Shown here: one piece after another, positions 1 through 8,378 of the stretch
How the letters are laid out: every line of letters begins with the position of its first letter
How positions within the stretch are numbered: position 1 is the stretch's first letter
Source of the DNA: Micromonospora okii
Lineage (GTDB): Bacteria; Actinomycetota; Actinomycetes; Mycobacteriales; Micromonosporaceae
Assembly: GCF_020884795.1 (NCBI RefSeq)
Contig: NZ_BBZF01000021.1
Coordinates: forward strand, 111,349 to 175,348
Direction of reading: 5' to 3'
Length of the DNA: 64,000 nucleotides
Position numbers and translations under genes: made by a program
The notes under the pieces: model-generated
Told to the model about the DNA's origin: nothing
The model's database searches: none
What the model saw: the letters and a program-made list of their open reading frames with translations, nothing else

Positions 1-107
1 TCTGGTTCCTGCCCGACCTGCCCGCCCTCCAGGCCCGCCTCTCCCCCGCTCCGGCCCCGGCGCGGCCCGCACCTTCGCGGAATGAAGGCTCATTCGACGC
101 GGCATAG
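1..107 (+). CDS. possible 3' end of a CDS cut by the window edge
   Basis: The frame beginning at base 3 is open from the window edge to a TAG at 105-107 and encodes about 34 residues starting WFLPDLPAL and ending in an Ala/Pro-rich tail. Without the upstream part no family can be named, and the reading frame itself is uncertain. A perfect GC hairpin follows at 126-145, which fits the end of a transcript. Confidence 0.3.
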   Translation, partial: WFLPDLPALQARLSPAPAPARPAPSRNEGSFDAA

Positions 108-125
108 CCACTCTTTGCGAGAAAC

Positions 126-145
126 TGCCCCCGCCGGGCGGGGCA
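126..145. terminator. GC-rich perfect palindrome, possible terminator
   Basis: The 20-nt stretch is an inverted repeat with arms TGCCCC and GGGGCA and further inner pairing. It lies between the stop of the partial frame at 107 and the methyltransferase-like gene at 266. There is no U-run, as is common in actinobacteria. The terminator role is inferred. Confidence 0.35.
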
Positions 146-265
146 CGGGGGCGCGCCCGGCACGGTCACGGGGGCCCACCCCGACGCGGGAACGGGGGCG
201 CGCCGCAGGCCGGGGGTGGGCGCGGGCGGTAACATCCGCTTCGACCCGGCGACGTGAGGAAACCC

Positions 266-979
266 GTGGGCGTGCGATTCGAGGAACTGGCCTGGCGGGA
301 GACCCCGATCGGGGAGATCAGCCTGCGGCGGCGGCACGACCCGGCGCTGGACCGCGAGGTGTACGAGGTCAAGCTCGGCGACGAGTTCCTGATGTCCAGT
401 CTCTTCCCCGTGGCGGAGATCGAGCTGGCCCGCCTCGGGCTGGCCCCGCTGACCGAGGGGCCCCTGGACGTGGTGGTGGGCGGGCTGGGCCTCGGCTACA
501 CCGCCCGCACCGCCCTGGAGGACCCCCGGGTGGCGTCGCTGGTGGTGGTGGAGGCGATCGAGGACGTCATCGACTGGCACCGGCGGGGGCTGCTGCCGTT
601 CGCGGCGGGGCTGGCCGACGACCCGCGCACCCGCCTCGTCCGGGCGGACTTCTTCGCGGCCGTGGCCGACGGCACCGGCTTCGATCCGGACGAGGCCGGG
701 CGGCGGTTCGACGCGATCCTGCTGGACGTGGACCACTCACCCCGGCACGTGCTGCACCCGAGCCACGCCCCCTTCTACACGGCCGACGGCCTGCGCCGGC
801 TCGCCGACCTGCTGCGCCCGGACGGGGTCTTCGCGCTCTGGTCCAACGACCCGCCGGACACCGAGTTCCAGCGGGTGCTCACCGGGGTCTTCCCGACCTC
901 CGTGGCCCACGTCGTCCGCTTTCCCAACCCGTTGCAGGGGCGGGAGTCCGCCAACACCGTCTACGTCGCCCGCCGGTAG
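266..979 (+). CDS. spermidine synthase-like / SAM-dependent methyltransferase-fold protein
   Basis: A 237-residue cytoplasmic protein of the spermidine-synthase superfamily. The nucleotide-binding glycine motif (GGLGLGYTAR, about residues 72-81) follows the first strand. An acidic end-of-strand motif (VVVEAIEDV) and DAILLDVDHSP follow, as in this fold. The true polyamine synthases carry extra N-terminal elements and a D-x-x-D catalytic region that I cannot confirm, so it may be a methyltransferase-like relative. GTG at 266 is chosen because GAGGA (256-260) sits 5 nt upstream; GTG at 254 and at 272 are alternatives. It is transcribed with the small membrane gene that follows, but no pathway context is visible. 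Confidence 0.75.
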   Translation: MGVRFEELAWRETPIGEISLRRRHDPALDREVYEVKLGDEFLMSSLFPVAEIELARLGLAPLTEGPLDVVVGGLGLGYTARTALEDPRVASLVVVEAIEDVIDWHRRGLLPFAAGLADDPRTRLVRADFFAAVADGTGFDPDEAGRRFDAILLDVDHSPRHVLHPSHAPFYTADGLRRLADLLRPDGVFALWSNDPPDTEFQRVLTGVFPTSVAHVVRFPNPLQGRESANTVYVARR

Positions 980-1069
980 CGCTCCCCCGCCAGGCATGAC
1001 GGCGGCGGGGCCGGGAAAGGGCGGTCCGGGTCGACCGGACGGGCGGCCCCTCGGGCACGGGAGGTGGAC

Positions 1070-1246
1070 ATGCGGGCGTTGCTCTGGGTCGTCGGCGTCG
1101 TCGGCGCGGCGCTGATCCTGCTCGGGCTGCTCCTCGAAGCCGTCCGGTGGCTGGTGATCATCGGGCTGGTCGCGCTGGTCGCGGTCGTCGTGCTGGCGTA
1201 CGTGAAGGGCCGCCGGTCGGGGCGGCACTCGGCCGGTCGGCGCTGA
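1070..1246 (+). CDS. small membrane protein, about 58 aa
   Basis: The product is almost entirely hydrophobic: one segment of roughly residues 3-22 and a second of about 28-46, followed by a basic tail (KGRRSGRHSAGRR) expected to stay in the cytoplasm. GGGAGG at 1059-1064 places the start at ATG 1070, and GTG 1064 is an in-frame alternative. The sequence is too short and low in information to assign a family. Small proteins of this type are common in actinobacteria. Confidence 0.6.
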   Translation: MRALLWVVGVVGAALILLGLLLEAVRWLVIIGLVALVAVVVLAYVKGRRSGRHSAGRR

Positions 1247-1276
1247 GCGCCGGGCGGCCGGCGGGGGCGGCGAGTG

Positions 1277-1308
1277 ACCTACGCAACCGTAGGTTACTGA
1301 ACCGTAGG
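1277..1308. promoter_or_regulatory. palindromic operator plus direct repeat upstream of the acyl-CoA ligase
   Basis: ACCTACG (1277-1283) and CGTAGGT (1288-1294) form a perfect 7-bp inverted repeat with a 4-nt centre. The nonamer AACCGTAGG then occurs twice in direct orientation, at 1285-1293 and 1300-1308. A -10-like TAGGCT lies at 1311-1316. The layout suits a dimeric repressor, for example TetR family, blocking RNA polymerase before the ligase at 1380. The regulator is not encoded nearby and its identity is inference. Confidence 0.55.
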
Positions 1309-1379
1309 GTTAGGCTGGCGGCTGGCCGGGGACTTCCCCGACGGCCGACCCGCCCCCGCCCGCCGCAAGGAGAAGCCCC

Positions 1380-3062
1380 GTGCACCCCACCGCCGAGCGG
1401 CCCTGGCTGCGCAGCTACGCCCCCGGCGTGCCGGCCACCGTCGCCGAGCCCGCCGGCTCGCTGGTCGACCTGCTCCACGACGCCGTACGCCGCTTCGGCC
1501 CCCGGGTGGCGCTCGACTTCTACGGCGCGACCACGACGTACACCGAACTCGGCGAGCAGGTGGAGCGCGCGGCGGAGGCGCTGCGCCGCCTCGGCGTCGC
1601 CCGGGGCGACCGGGTGGCGCTGGTGCTGCCGAACTGCCCCCAGCACGTGGTCGCCTTCTACGCGGCGCTGCGGCTCGGCGCGATCGTGGTCGAGCACAAC
1701 CCGCTCTACACCGCGCAGGAGCTGGACCGGCAGCTCACCGACCACGGGGCCCGGGTCGCGGTGGTCTGGGACCGGGTCGCCCCGCTGGTGCGCGGGCGGG
1801 GCTCGGTGGAGACCGTCGTCGCGGTGGACCTCACCCGCGCGCTGCCCAGGCTCAAGCGGTGGGCGCTGCGGCTGCCGGTGCGCTCCGCCCGCGCGACCCG
1901 GGCGGCGATGACCGGCCCGGCCCCGGACGCGCTGCGCTGGGCGGACCTGCTCGCCGCCGCCGGGCCGCTGCCGGCCGCGCATCCGGCCCCCGGGCCCGGG
2001 GACACCGCGCTGTTGCAGTACACCGGCGGCACCACCGGCGCGCCGAAGGGCGCGATGCTGACCCACCGCAACCTGCGGGCCAACGCCGCGCAGGGCCGCG
2101 CGTGGGTGCCGGGCCTGCGCGACGGCGCGGAGACGGTGTACGCGGTGCTGCCGCTGTTCCACGCGTACGGGCTCACGCTCTGCCTGACCTTCTCCGTCGG
2201 CATCGGCGCGACGCTGGTGCTCTTCCCCCGCTTCGACCTCGACCAGGTCCTCGCCACGGCCCGCCGCCGCCCGCCGACGTTCCTGCCCGCCGTGCCGCCG
2301 ATCTACGAGCGGCTGGCCGCCACCGCCCGGGAGCGCGGCGTCGACCTCACCTCCGTCCGGTACGCCCTCTCCGGCGCGATGGCGCTGCCGCCGGCCACCG
2401 TCGAGCTGTGGGAGTCGGTCACCGGCGGCCTGCTGGTCGAGGGGTACGGCATGACCGAGTCCTCGCCGATCACCCTCGGCAACCCGGTCTCCCCGGCCCG
2501 CCGGCCCGGCACCGTGGGGGTGCCCTTCCCCTCCACGGACGTGCGCGTCGTCGACCCGGACGACCCGTCGACCGACCGGGCCCCGGGCGAGGCCGGCGAG
2601 CTGCTGGTGCGCGGCCCGCAGGTGTTCGGCGGGTACTGGCGGCGCGACGAGGAGACCGCGCGGGCGCTGCTGCCCGGCGGCTGGCTGCGCACCGGGGACA
2701 TCGTGACGATGGACGCGGACGGCTTCGTGACGGTGGTCGACCGGATCAAGGAGCTGATCATCACCGGCGGGTTCAACGTCTACCCGTCCGAGGTGGAGGA
2801 CGCGCTGCGCCGGCTGCCCGGCGTCCGCGACGCCGCCGTGGTGGGCCTGCCCGCCGCACACGGCGGTGAGGAGGTCGTCGCGGCGGTGGTCGCCGCCCCG
2901 GACGCCGACGTGGACGTGGCCGCGCTGCGGGCCGGCTGCCGGGAGCACCTGGCCGGCTACAAGGTGCCCCGCCGGGTGGTGCTGGTGGCCGACCTGCCCC
3001 GCTCGCAGCTCGGCAAGGTGCTGCGCCGGGAGGTCCGCGACCGGCTGCTCGCCGCCGACTGA
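1380..3062 (+). CDS. fatty-acyl-CoA ligase (AMP-binding enzyme)
   Basis: A 560-residue ANL-superfamily adenylating enzyme of the usual length for long-chain acyl-CoA ligases. The P-loop (YTGGTTGAPKG) begins near residue 213, the YGMTESSP motif is near 355, GWLRTGD is near 434, and the C-terminal catalytic lysine lies in LGKVLRR near 545. It should activate a carboxylic acid with ATP and transfer it to CoA. GTG 1380 is preceded by AAGGAG (1367-1372). It stands alone behind a palindromic operator, so it is probably a lipid-metabolism gene rather than part of the cluster that starts downstream. The chain-length specificity cannot be read from sequence. Confidence 0.9.
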   Translation: MHPTAERPWLRSYAPGVPATVAEPAGSLVDLLHDAVRRFGPRVALDFYGATTTYTELGEQVERAAEALRRLGVARGDRVALVLPNCPQHVVAFYAALRLGAIVVEHNPLYTAQELDRQLTDHGARVAVVWDRVAPLVRGRGSVETVVAVDLTRALPRLKRWALRLPVRSARATRAAMTGPAPDALRWADLLAAAGPLPAAHPAPGPGDTALLQYTGGTTGAPKGAMLTHRNLRANAAQGRAWVPGLRDGAETVYAVLPLFHAYGLTLCLTFSVGIGATLVLFPRFDLDQVLATARRRPPTFLPAVPPIYERLAATARERGVDLTSVRYALSGAMALPPATVELWESVTGGLLVEGYGMTESSPITLGNPVSPARRPGTVGVPFPSTDVRVVDPDDPSTDRAPGEAGELLVRGPQVFGGYWRRDEETARALLPGGWLRTGDIVTMDADGFVTVVDRIKELIITGGFNVYPSEVEDALRRLPGVRDAAVVGLPAAHGGEEVVAAVVAAPDADVDVAALRAGCREHLAGYKVPRRVVLVADLPRSQLGKVLRREVRDRLLAAD

Positions 3063-3649
3063 CGGCCCGTGCCGGGGGCGCGAGCGGCCGAGGCGGGCAC
3101 CGCGACGTAGGCGCGAGCGCCGAGGCGCGAACCCCGACGCGGCGGGGCCGCCGGGCTTCCGCGACGCCCTGTCGACACCGATCGCGACGGCCGGATCTCA
3201 CACCGTCATGAGCCGCGAACGAATGCGCCGCCAGGGGGAAATCGAAGGCCGCGACGGGTCGTTTCCGGCCGTTCGATCGCGTACCGTCGAATCCGACCTC
3301 GGCAAGATCACCGAGCCGACCGGCGATGCGCGGGAAGGATGCGGCGTGAAGGTTTCCCCTGTTCGCTCCCCCTTCGCTCCCGCCTGCGGCCCGAGCGACG
3401 CCGGCACCGGCCCGGCGGCCCGGTCCCCTGAGGAGCGCTCCACTTCGGGCGTCGGCACGGCTCGCGGCGCGCGTCGGACGGCGCGCACTCCACACCGGAG
3501 CGCCGCGACGTAGCTTCCCGGGCGGCCGATGTCGACGTCGGCCGCGACGCCCTCTTCTGGTCCCTCATCCGCACCGGGCGACCCGTCTCGGCCACGTCAT
3601 CGAACTGGCGGACGAGCCGCCGGTCCACCATGCCGAGAGGCAGGCACAC
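3063..3649. other. 587-bp intergenic region between the acyl-CoA ligase and the biosynthetic cluster
   Basis: No convincing family member is encoded on either strand. The stretch 3190-3345 is relatively less GC-rich and is the likeliest place for the promoter of the radical SAM gene. A short frame with a good ribosome site (3346-3513) is listed separately. Several longer frames on the minus strand are rich in Arg/Pro/Ser and look like shadows. Confidence 0.5.
3346..3513 (+). CDS. candidate small ORF, 55 aa, upstream of the radical SAM gene
   Basis: GTG 3346 is preceded by GAAGGA at 3334-3339, a well-spaced ribosome site, and the frame runs to TAG at 3511-3513. The predicted peptide has one Cys and many Ser, Thr, Pro and Arg. 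Lying just before a radical SAM enzyme it could be imagined as a precursor peptide, but there is no leader/core pattern, no Cys- or Gly-rich core and no recognition element. It may simply be random coding capacity. Confidence 0.2.
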   Translation: MKVSPVRSPFAPACGPSDAGTGPAARSPEERSTSGVGTARGARRTARTPHRSAAT

Positions 3650-5782
3650 ATGGTCATCGAGCAGCCTGGACAGACCTTCATCCCGGTCGGCAACCTCGCC
3701 ACCCGCGCTCACGCACAGGGCACCCGGACCCCCGCCGTCGGCCGGCCGCTCGTCGTCTTCCTGGCCCACCTGCACAGCACGACCGGGAAGAACCTGCGCG
3801 TGACGGTGCCGCTCGGGATGACCTACGTGCACTCCTACCTGCGGGCGCGCTTCGGCGACGCGGTCCAGATCCGGCAGCTCGCGACGACGCAGCAGGTCAA
3901 CGAGGCGCTGGCCGAGCAGGTGCCCGACATCTTCGCGTTCGGCAACTACTCGTGGAACACCGCGCTGACCAACGCGGTGATCGGTGTCGTGAAGCAGCGG
4001 CACCCCGGGGTCGTCGTCGCGGTGGCCGGGCCGAACATCCCCACCGAGAAGCCCATCGCGCAGGCCGGCCTGCGGCGGAACCGGGCCGCCGACTTCTACA
4101 TCTCGCGCGAGGGCGAGCAGCCGCTGGCCAACCTCGTCGAGGCGTGCCTGGGCCTGGCCGACCCCGGCGACGTCAAGGGGACGGTGGTGGCCGGGTGCTA
4201 CTCGCTCACCGAGGAGGGGCTGCTCCTCCAGGGCGACCCGCTGGAGCGAGTGGGCGTCCTGGAGGAGATCCCGTCGCCGTACCTGACCGGCCTGTGCGAC
4301 GGCTTCCTGGCCAATCCCGAGTTCATCCCGCTGCTCCAGACCTCACGCGGCTGCCCGTACCGGTGCACGTTCTGCGTCGCGGGCCACGACTGGTGGTCCA
4401 AGCTGCGGGCGTTCGACGTGGAGCGCGTCAAGGAGGAGATCGACTACATCCAGGCGCGGACGTCGAACCCCCTGCTGCGCATCGCCGACGAGAACTTCGG
4501 GATCCTGCCCCGCGACGTCGAGATCGCGGAGCACATCCGCAAGGTGAAGGACACCTTCTCCTACCCCTCCGTGGTGCAGGTCTACACCGACAAGCACCTG
4601 ACCCGCAACGTCAAGCAGGTGACCCTGCTCATGCGGGACCTCATCCCGCTCAACATCAGCTTCCAGTCGCTGGACAAGCAGGTCCTGAAGAACATCAAGC
4701 GGGTCAACGTCAAGGACGACGCGATCGAGGAGGCAGCGGCCTTCGCCCGGGAGCACAGCCTGGTGCTCTCCACCGAGCTGATCTTCGGGCTGCCCGGGGA
4801 GACGATCGACTCCTTCACCAACTCCCTGGACAAGGTGCTCGACCACCGTTTCGACAACGTCGTCATCTACGCGCTGAACATCCTCGACCAGGCCGAGATG
4901 GCCTTCGCGGAGTACCGCGAGAGGTTCGGGATCAGGACCCGCTTCGCCCTGTCCGAGAACGGATACTCCGAGTACGAGTCCGTGCAGACCTTCGAGATGG
5001 ACGAGCTCGTGATCGCCACCTCGACGATCCCGGAGCAGGAGTACCTCGGCTTCTTCAAGTTCATCTTCTTCTTCAACTTCGCGCTCTTCTACGGCTGGCT
5101 GCGGGAGCTGGTCTTCTTCTTCGAGACCAACGGCGTCCGGGCCACCTCCGTGATCCGCTCCATGCTGGCCGACCCCGAGCAGTGCCCGACCCTGGCGGAG
5201 TTCGCCGGCCGGTTCCTCAACGGCCACCGGGCGATGATGCGCGACACCCGCGAGGAGGTCGCCGAGCTGATCCGCGAGCTGGCCGAGCGGCAGCCGGAGC
5301 AGGTCACCGACAACCAGTTCGGGGCGATGCGCTACCAGTACGCCGTCTTCAGCGACCTGTTCACCGAGGGCCGGTTCGCCGAGGTCGTGCACGAGTTCGC
5401 GCAGAGCGGCCTGCGGCTGCACAGCGAGCTGACCGGCGAGGCGCCGTCGGAGTCGTTCCTGGAGCAGTTGGACGTGATCACCCAGTTGCAGATCCAGTCG
5501 TTCATCCCGCTGCACGAGCCGGTGCCCGAGACCGTGCACCTGACGTCCCGCTACGACCTGGTCGGCTGGAAGAACGCCAACTTCAGGCAGCCGCTCGCCG
5601 ACTTCGCCCTCGCCGCGCCGGTGACGTTCTCCCTGCGCATCGAGGGCTACCAGCACCACGAGCGGCTCTGGGACGCGCGGGGCCGCGACGACATCCGGCG
5701 GGTCTACCTGCGCAGCTTCGCCAGCACCAACGCGAACCGGCGGCGGCACCTCGAACTCCACGAGGAGCCCGTGCCGGCCTGA
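3650..5782 (+). CDS. B12-binding-type radical SAM protein (BchE-like)
   Basis: A 710-residue protein. Residues about 35-190 form a Rossmann-like domain like the cobalamin-binding module of BchE-class enzymes, though the DxHxxG cobalt-ligand motif is not apparent. The radical SAM barrel follows, with the [4Fe-4S] cysteines at 235, 239 and 242 (motif CPYRCTFC) and a later ELIFGLPGET strand typical of the class. The roughly 250-residue C-terminal extension matches nothing I recognise. Such enzymes perform radical methylations, ring closures or rearrangements in natural-product pathways. Start ATG 3650 has GAGAGG about 9 nt upstream. It opens a plus-strand run with the acyltransferase and glycosyltransferase genes. 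Confidence 0.85.
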   Translation: MVIEQPGQTFIPVGNLATRAHAQGTRTPAVGRPLVVFLAHLHSTTGKNLRVTVPLGMTYVHSYLRARFGDAVQIRQLATTQQVNEALAEQVPDIFAFGNYSWNTALTNAVIGVVKQRHPGVVVAVAGPNIPTEKPIAQAGLRRNRAADFYISREGEQPLANLVEACLGLADPGDVKGTVVAGCYSLTEEGLLLQGDPLERVGVLEEIPSPYLTGLCDGFLANPEFIPLLQTSRGCPYRCTFCVAGHDWWSKLRAFDVERVKEEIDYIQARTSNPLLRIADENFGILPRDVEIAEHIRKVKDTFSYPSVVQVYTDKHLTRNVKQVTLLMRDLIPLNISFQSLDKQVLKNIKRVNVKDDAIEEAAAFAREHSLVLSTELIFGLPGETIDSFTNSLDKVLDHRFDNVVIYALNILDQAEMAFAEYRERFGIRTRFALSENGYSEYESVQTFEMDELVIATSTIPEQEYLGFFKFIFFFNFALFYGWLRELVFFFETNGVRATSVIRSMLADPEQCPTLAEFAGRFLNGHRAMMRDTREEVAELIRELAERQPEQVTDNQFGAMRYQYAVFSDLFTEGRFAEVVHEFAQSGLRLHSELTGEAPSESFLEQLDVITQLQIQSFIPLHEPVPETVHLTSRYDLVGWKNANFRQPLADFALAAPVTFSLRIEGYQHHERLWDARGRDDIRRVYLRSFASTNANRRRHLELHEEPVPA

Positions 5783-5921
5783 CCGGGCGGTGGCGGCGTC
5801 GGCGCGCGACGGTCCCGACGCCGCCCTTCCGGCCCCGGTCGGGCCGCGTGACCGTCGGCACCGGACCTGGACGCCGGCATCGGACGAGCCGATGCGGCAC
5901 GACCACGCGCGTGAAGGGCAC

Positions 5922-7082
5922 ATGGACGACATCGACCTGGACGGCTTCACCCACTCCCACGTCCCGCTCATGTACGACCGGGACGGGCTGCACTGCTTCT
6001 GGGTGCCCCGGGCGCTCGCCGCGTCCCGGTGGGGCCGGGAGCGGCACGACGCCTTCTACGTCCACTTCCAGCTCTGGGTCCACTACGCCCACCGCTGGGA
6101 CCGCTACGACGTCGCCGACCGCTGGCGGGGGGCGGACAGCGCGACGGGCTGGGACAGCGGGCTGGGCGCCGAGGTGGACGCGGTGCAGGACCGCATCTTC
6201 CGCGCCCACCTGGGGCTGCGTCTCGACACGTTCAGCTCGGGGGGCGAGGACGTGGTCGAGACGCTCGCCGGGCTCCTGCGCGAGGACCGCGTCCCGCTGC
6301 TGCCCATGGACATGGGCGAGCTGCCGTCGTGCCGCGCCTACTACGACGGCCACCACTCCGGGCACGTCATCGTGGTGACCGGTTACCGCGAGCGGCGCGA
6401 GATGTTCACCGTGCTGGACGGGCTGCACCTCGAGTCGCTGACCAACGCCCGGCTGTTCCACGTCGACTCGACGGGCGGGCCGGCGCCGCTCGATCCGTGG
6501 GAGACCCCGCTGCGCTTCGCCGTGCCGTTCGAGCCGACGGTCACCCTCCGGCAGGTCGTCGGGGACCTCTGCACGACGGCGTACGTGCCGAGCGCACACC
6601 TCGCCCGCGCGCACGCGGCCTGGGCGGACCACGGCGTCCCCTACCTGGTCGGGCAGGTCCTGACCGTCTCGGCCGGGCCGACGCCGACGACCGCGACCGC
6701 CGTGGTCCGCGACGCCGCGACCGAGCTGGGGGACGTGGCCGACGCGGTGCTCGCCGGCGAGGAGCCGGTGCGGGCCAAGGCCGAGTTCCTGGCCGGGGTC
6801 GCGCCAGAATCTGCCTGGCGTCAGTTCGGGTACGTGGACAGCCAGCGCATCCTGGGCGCCGCGACGCGGCTGGTCCTGTACCGGGCCGGGGCGAGCCCCT
6901 CCGACGCGGCGGCCTGCCAGCTCGCGGCGGGAGCCGCGGCCGACCGGTGGCGCGCGCTGGTGGAGCGGGCGCTCGCCGACGGCGGGACGCTCGACGACGT
7001 GCTCGCGCCGGCCTACGCCGACGCGCTGGCGGCCGAGCGGGCCTGGGCGACGACGGTCCGGCGGGCGTTGCGGCGCGGTTAG
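5922..7082 (+). CDS. BtrH-like papain-fold acyltransferase
   Basis: The 386-residue product shows the layout of the butirosin BtrH N-terminal family. Cys25 (GLHCFW) sits at the start of a helix, His148 follows in SGHVIVVTGY, and Asp166 in FTVLDG, giving a plausible Cys-His-Asp triad. The C-terminal half is alpha-helical and Ala-rich. BtrH itself moves an acyl chain from an acyl carrier protein onto an aminoglycoside amine. A free-standing ACP with its ligase lies 7 kb away, so a similar transfer is likely here. ATG 5922 has AAGGG close upstream; in-frame ATG 5892 is the alternative. It follows the radical SAM gene by 139 nt. Confidence 0.65.
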   Translation: MDDIDLDGFTHSHVPLMYDRDGLHCFWVPRALAASRWGRERHDAFYVHFQLWVHYAHRWDRYDVADRWRGADSATGWDSGLGAEVDAVQDRIFRAHLGLRLDTFSSGGEDVVETLAGLLREDRVPLLPMDMGELPSCRAYYDGHHSGHVIVVTGYRERREMFTVLDGLHLESLTNARLFHVDSTGGPAPLDPWETPLRFAVPFEPTVTLRQVVGDLCTTAYVPSAHLARAHAAWADHGVPYLVGQVLTVSAGPTPTTATAVVRDAATELGDVADAVLAGEEPVRAKAEFLAGVAPESAWRQFGYVDSQRILGAATRLVLYRAGASPSDAAACQLAAGAAADRWRALVERALADGGTLDDVLAPAYADALAAERAWATTVRRALRRG

Positions 7083-7111
7083 CCGGGCCTGATCCGAGAG
7101 ATGGAGAGATC

Positions 7112-8305
7112 GTGGAGAAGATCAAGATTCCAGAGCTGACGCTGTGCCTCATCGTCAAGGACGAGGCCGCGTTCCTCCCGAGGTGCCTCGCGGAGGCCGG
7201 CCCCGTCTGCGCCGACATCGTCGTCGTGGACACGGGCTCGACCGACGGCTCGCAGGAGATCGCGCGCGCCCACACCGACACGTTCATCCAGACCACGATG
7301 GACGGCGGCTACTCGGCCGCGCGGAACCTGGCCCTGGAGCAGGTGAAGACGCCCTGGGTGCTCTTCCTGGACGTGGACGAGGAGTTCCCCGCCACCGAGT
7401 GGCCCCGGGTCGCCGCCCTCATCGCGCAGGCGCCCGACGACCACCTCGCCTACAGCGTCCTGCGCTTCAACCTCACGGCCGTGGGCGCGATCTGGGTCGA
7501 CCGCCCGGTGCGGCTGTTCCGCAGCCACCCGGACATCCGCTACCGGCGGCTCGTCGGCGAGTCGGTGGAGGAGGCGGTGGAGGACCTGGGGGGCGTCATC
7601 GCGTCCTCGGGCCTGGTCCTCAACCACCCCGGCAACGTCCGGCCGGTCGCGGACCGGGTCGCCAAGCTGCGCCGCTACCTCGACCTCACCGAGAAGCAGA
7701 TCGCCGACTACCCCGGCCTCGGCCTGTGGCCCGCCTACGCGGGCTTCCTGCACCGCGCCCTCGGCAACTTCGAGCAGGCGGTCGAGTGGAGCTCCAAGGC
7801 CGTCGAGTCGGACCCGTCGGCGCCCCGGGTGTGGGCCTACCACGGCCACGTGCTCCGCGCGGCGGACCGCCCGTACGAGGCCCTCGCGGCGTTCCAGACC
7901 GCGGCCAAGCTGGCCCCGGACGACTCCATCTTCCTGAACATGGTCGGCGTCCTGCACCTCATGCTCAACGAGCTGGACGAGGCCGAGGCGGCATTCCAGG
8001 GCGCGCTCGCGCTCGAACCCGACCTGCTGCACGCCGAGATCAACCGTGGGCTGGTCCGCCAGGCCCGGGAGGAGTACGACGCCGCGGCCGAAATCCTGCG
8101 CGGTGTGGCGCGACGCAACGACGGCCTCCTCATCCAGGACTGGCGCGGGCGCGTCGAGATCGACCACTTCACCTACCTGTTCAACGAGACGGTGCCGCAG
8201 TTCGCCGGCCTGGCCTACCACCTCGCCTACTGCGAGTTCATGGCGGCGTCCTCCCGCAAGGAGGTCCGGTACCCGGTGGACGAGAGGTTCGCCGGCACGA
8301 AGTAG
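7112..8305 (+). CDS. GT2-family glycosyltransferase with C-terminal TPR repeats
   Basis: The 397-residue protein begins with a GT-A glycosyltransferase domain: LCLIVKDE near residues 11-18, VVVDTGSTDGS at 37-47, and the metal-binding DVDEE near residue 90. From about residue 215 it carries tetratricopeptide repeats. This architecture is shared with SunS-type enzymes that glycosylate peptides, but also with sugar transferases acting on small acceptors. GTG 7112 is preceded by GGAGAG at 7103-7108; an ATG at 7101 is out of frame. It ends the plus-strand run of three cluster genes at a strong bidirectional hairpin. Confidence 0.85.
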   Translation: MEKIKIPELTLCLIVKDEAAFLPRCLAEAGPVCADIVVVDTGSTDGSQEIARAHTDTFIQTTMDGGYSAARNLALEQVKTPWVLFLDVDEEFPATEWPRVAALIAQAPDDHLAYSVLRFNLTAVGAIWVDRPVRLFRSHPDIRYRRLVGESVEEAVEDLGGVIASSGLVLNHPGNVRPVADRVAKLRRYLDLTEKQIADYPGLGLWPAYAGFLHRALGNFEQAVEWSSKAVESDPSAPRVWAYHGHVLRAADRPYEALAAFQTAAKLAPDDSIFLNMVGVLHLMLNELDEAEAAFQGALALEPDLLHAEINRGLVRQAREEYDAAAEILRGVARRNDGLLIQDWRGRVEIDHFTYLFNETVPQFAGLAYHLAYCEFMAASSRKEVRYPVDERFAGTK

Positions 8306-8330
8306 GACGACGGCCGGGCGATCCGACGCC

Positions 8331-8373
8331 GCCGCGCGGCGGGGGCCGGGTCGCCCGGCCCCCGCCGCGCGGC
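8331..8373. terminator. perfect 20-bp GC stem, bidirectional terminator
   Basis: Bases 8331-8350 and 8354-8373 are exact inverted repeats around a TCG loop. The element lies between the convergent ends of the glycosyltransferase (8305, plus) and the ABC exporter (8379, minus). It should end transcription from both sides despite lacking a U-run. Confidence 0.75.
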
Positions 8374-8378
8374 CACCG

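Noticed and set aside
1158..2948. Long open frame on the minus strand opposite the acyl-CoA ligase
   Set aside because: It is Arg/Gly/His/Ala-rich with no domain, as expected for an antisense shadow of a GC-rich gene.
3430..3649. Natural-looking residues (around ALFWSLIRTGRP and GHVIELADEPP) in two frames before the radical SAM gene
   Set aside because: The stretch has no start codon in the first frame and needs a frameshift to continue. The composition may be chance, and no family is recognised.
4343..5971. 542-residue minus-strand frame opposite the radical SAM gene
   Set aside because: The residues are repetitive acidic/Val/Leu shadows of the coding strand; the plus-strand gene has clear motifs.
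6029..7111. N-terminal extension of the GT2 frame reaching back over the BtrH-like gene
   Set aside because: The extension is in the wrong frame relative to a recognised gene, and GTG 7112 has its own ribosome site.
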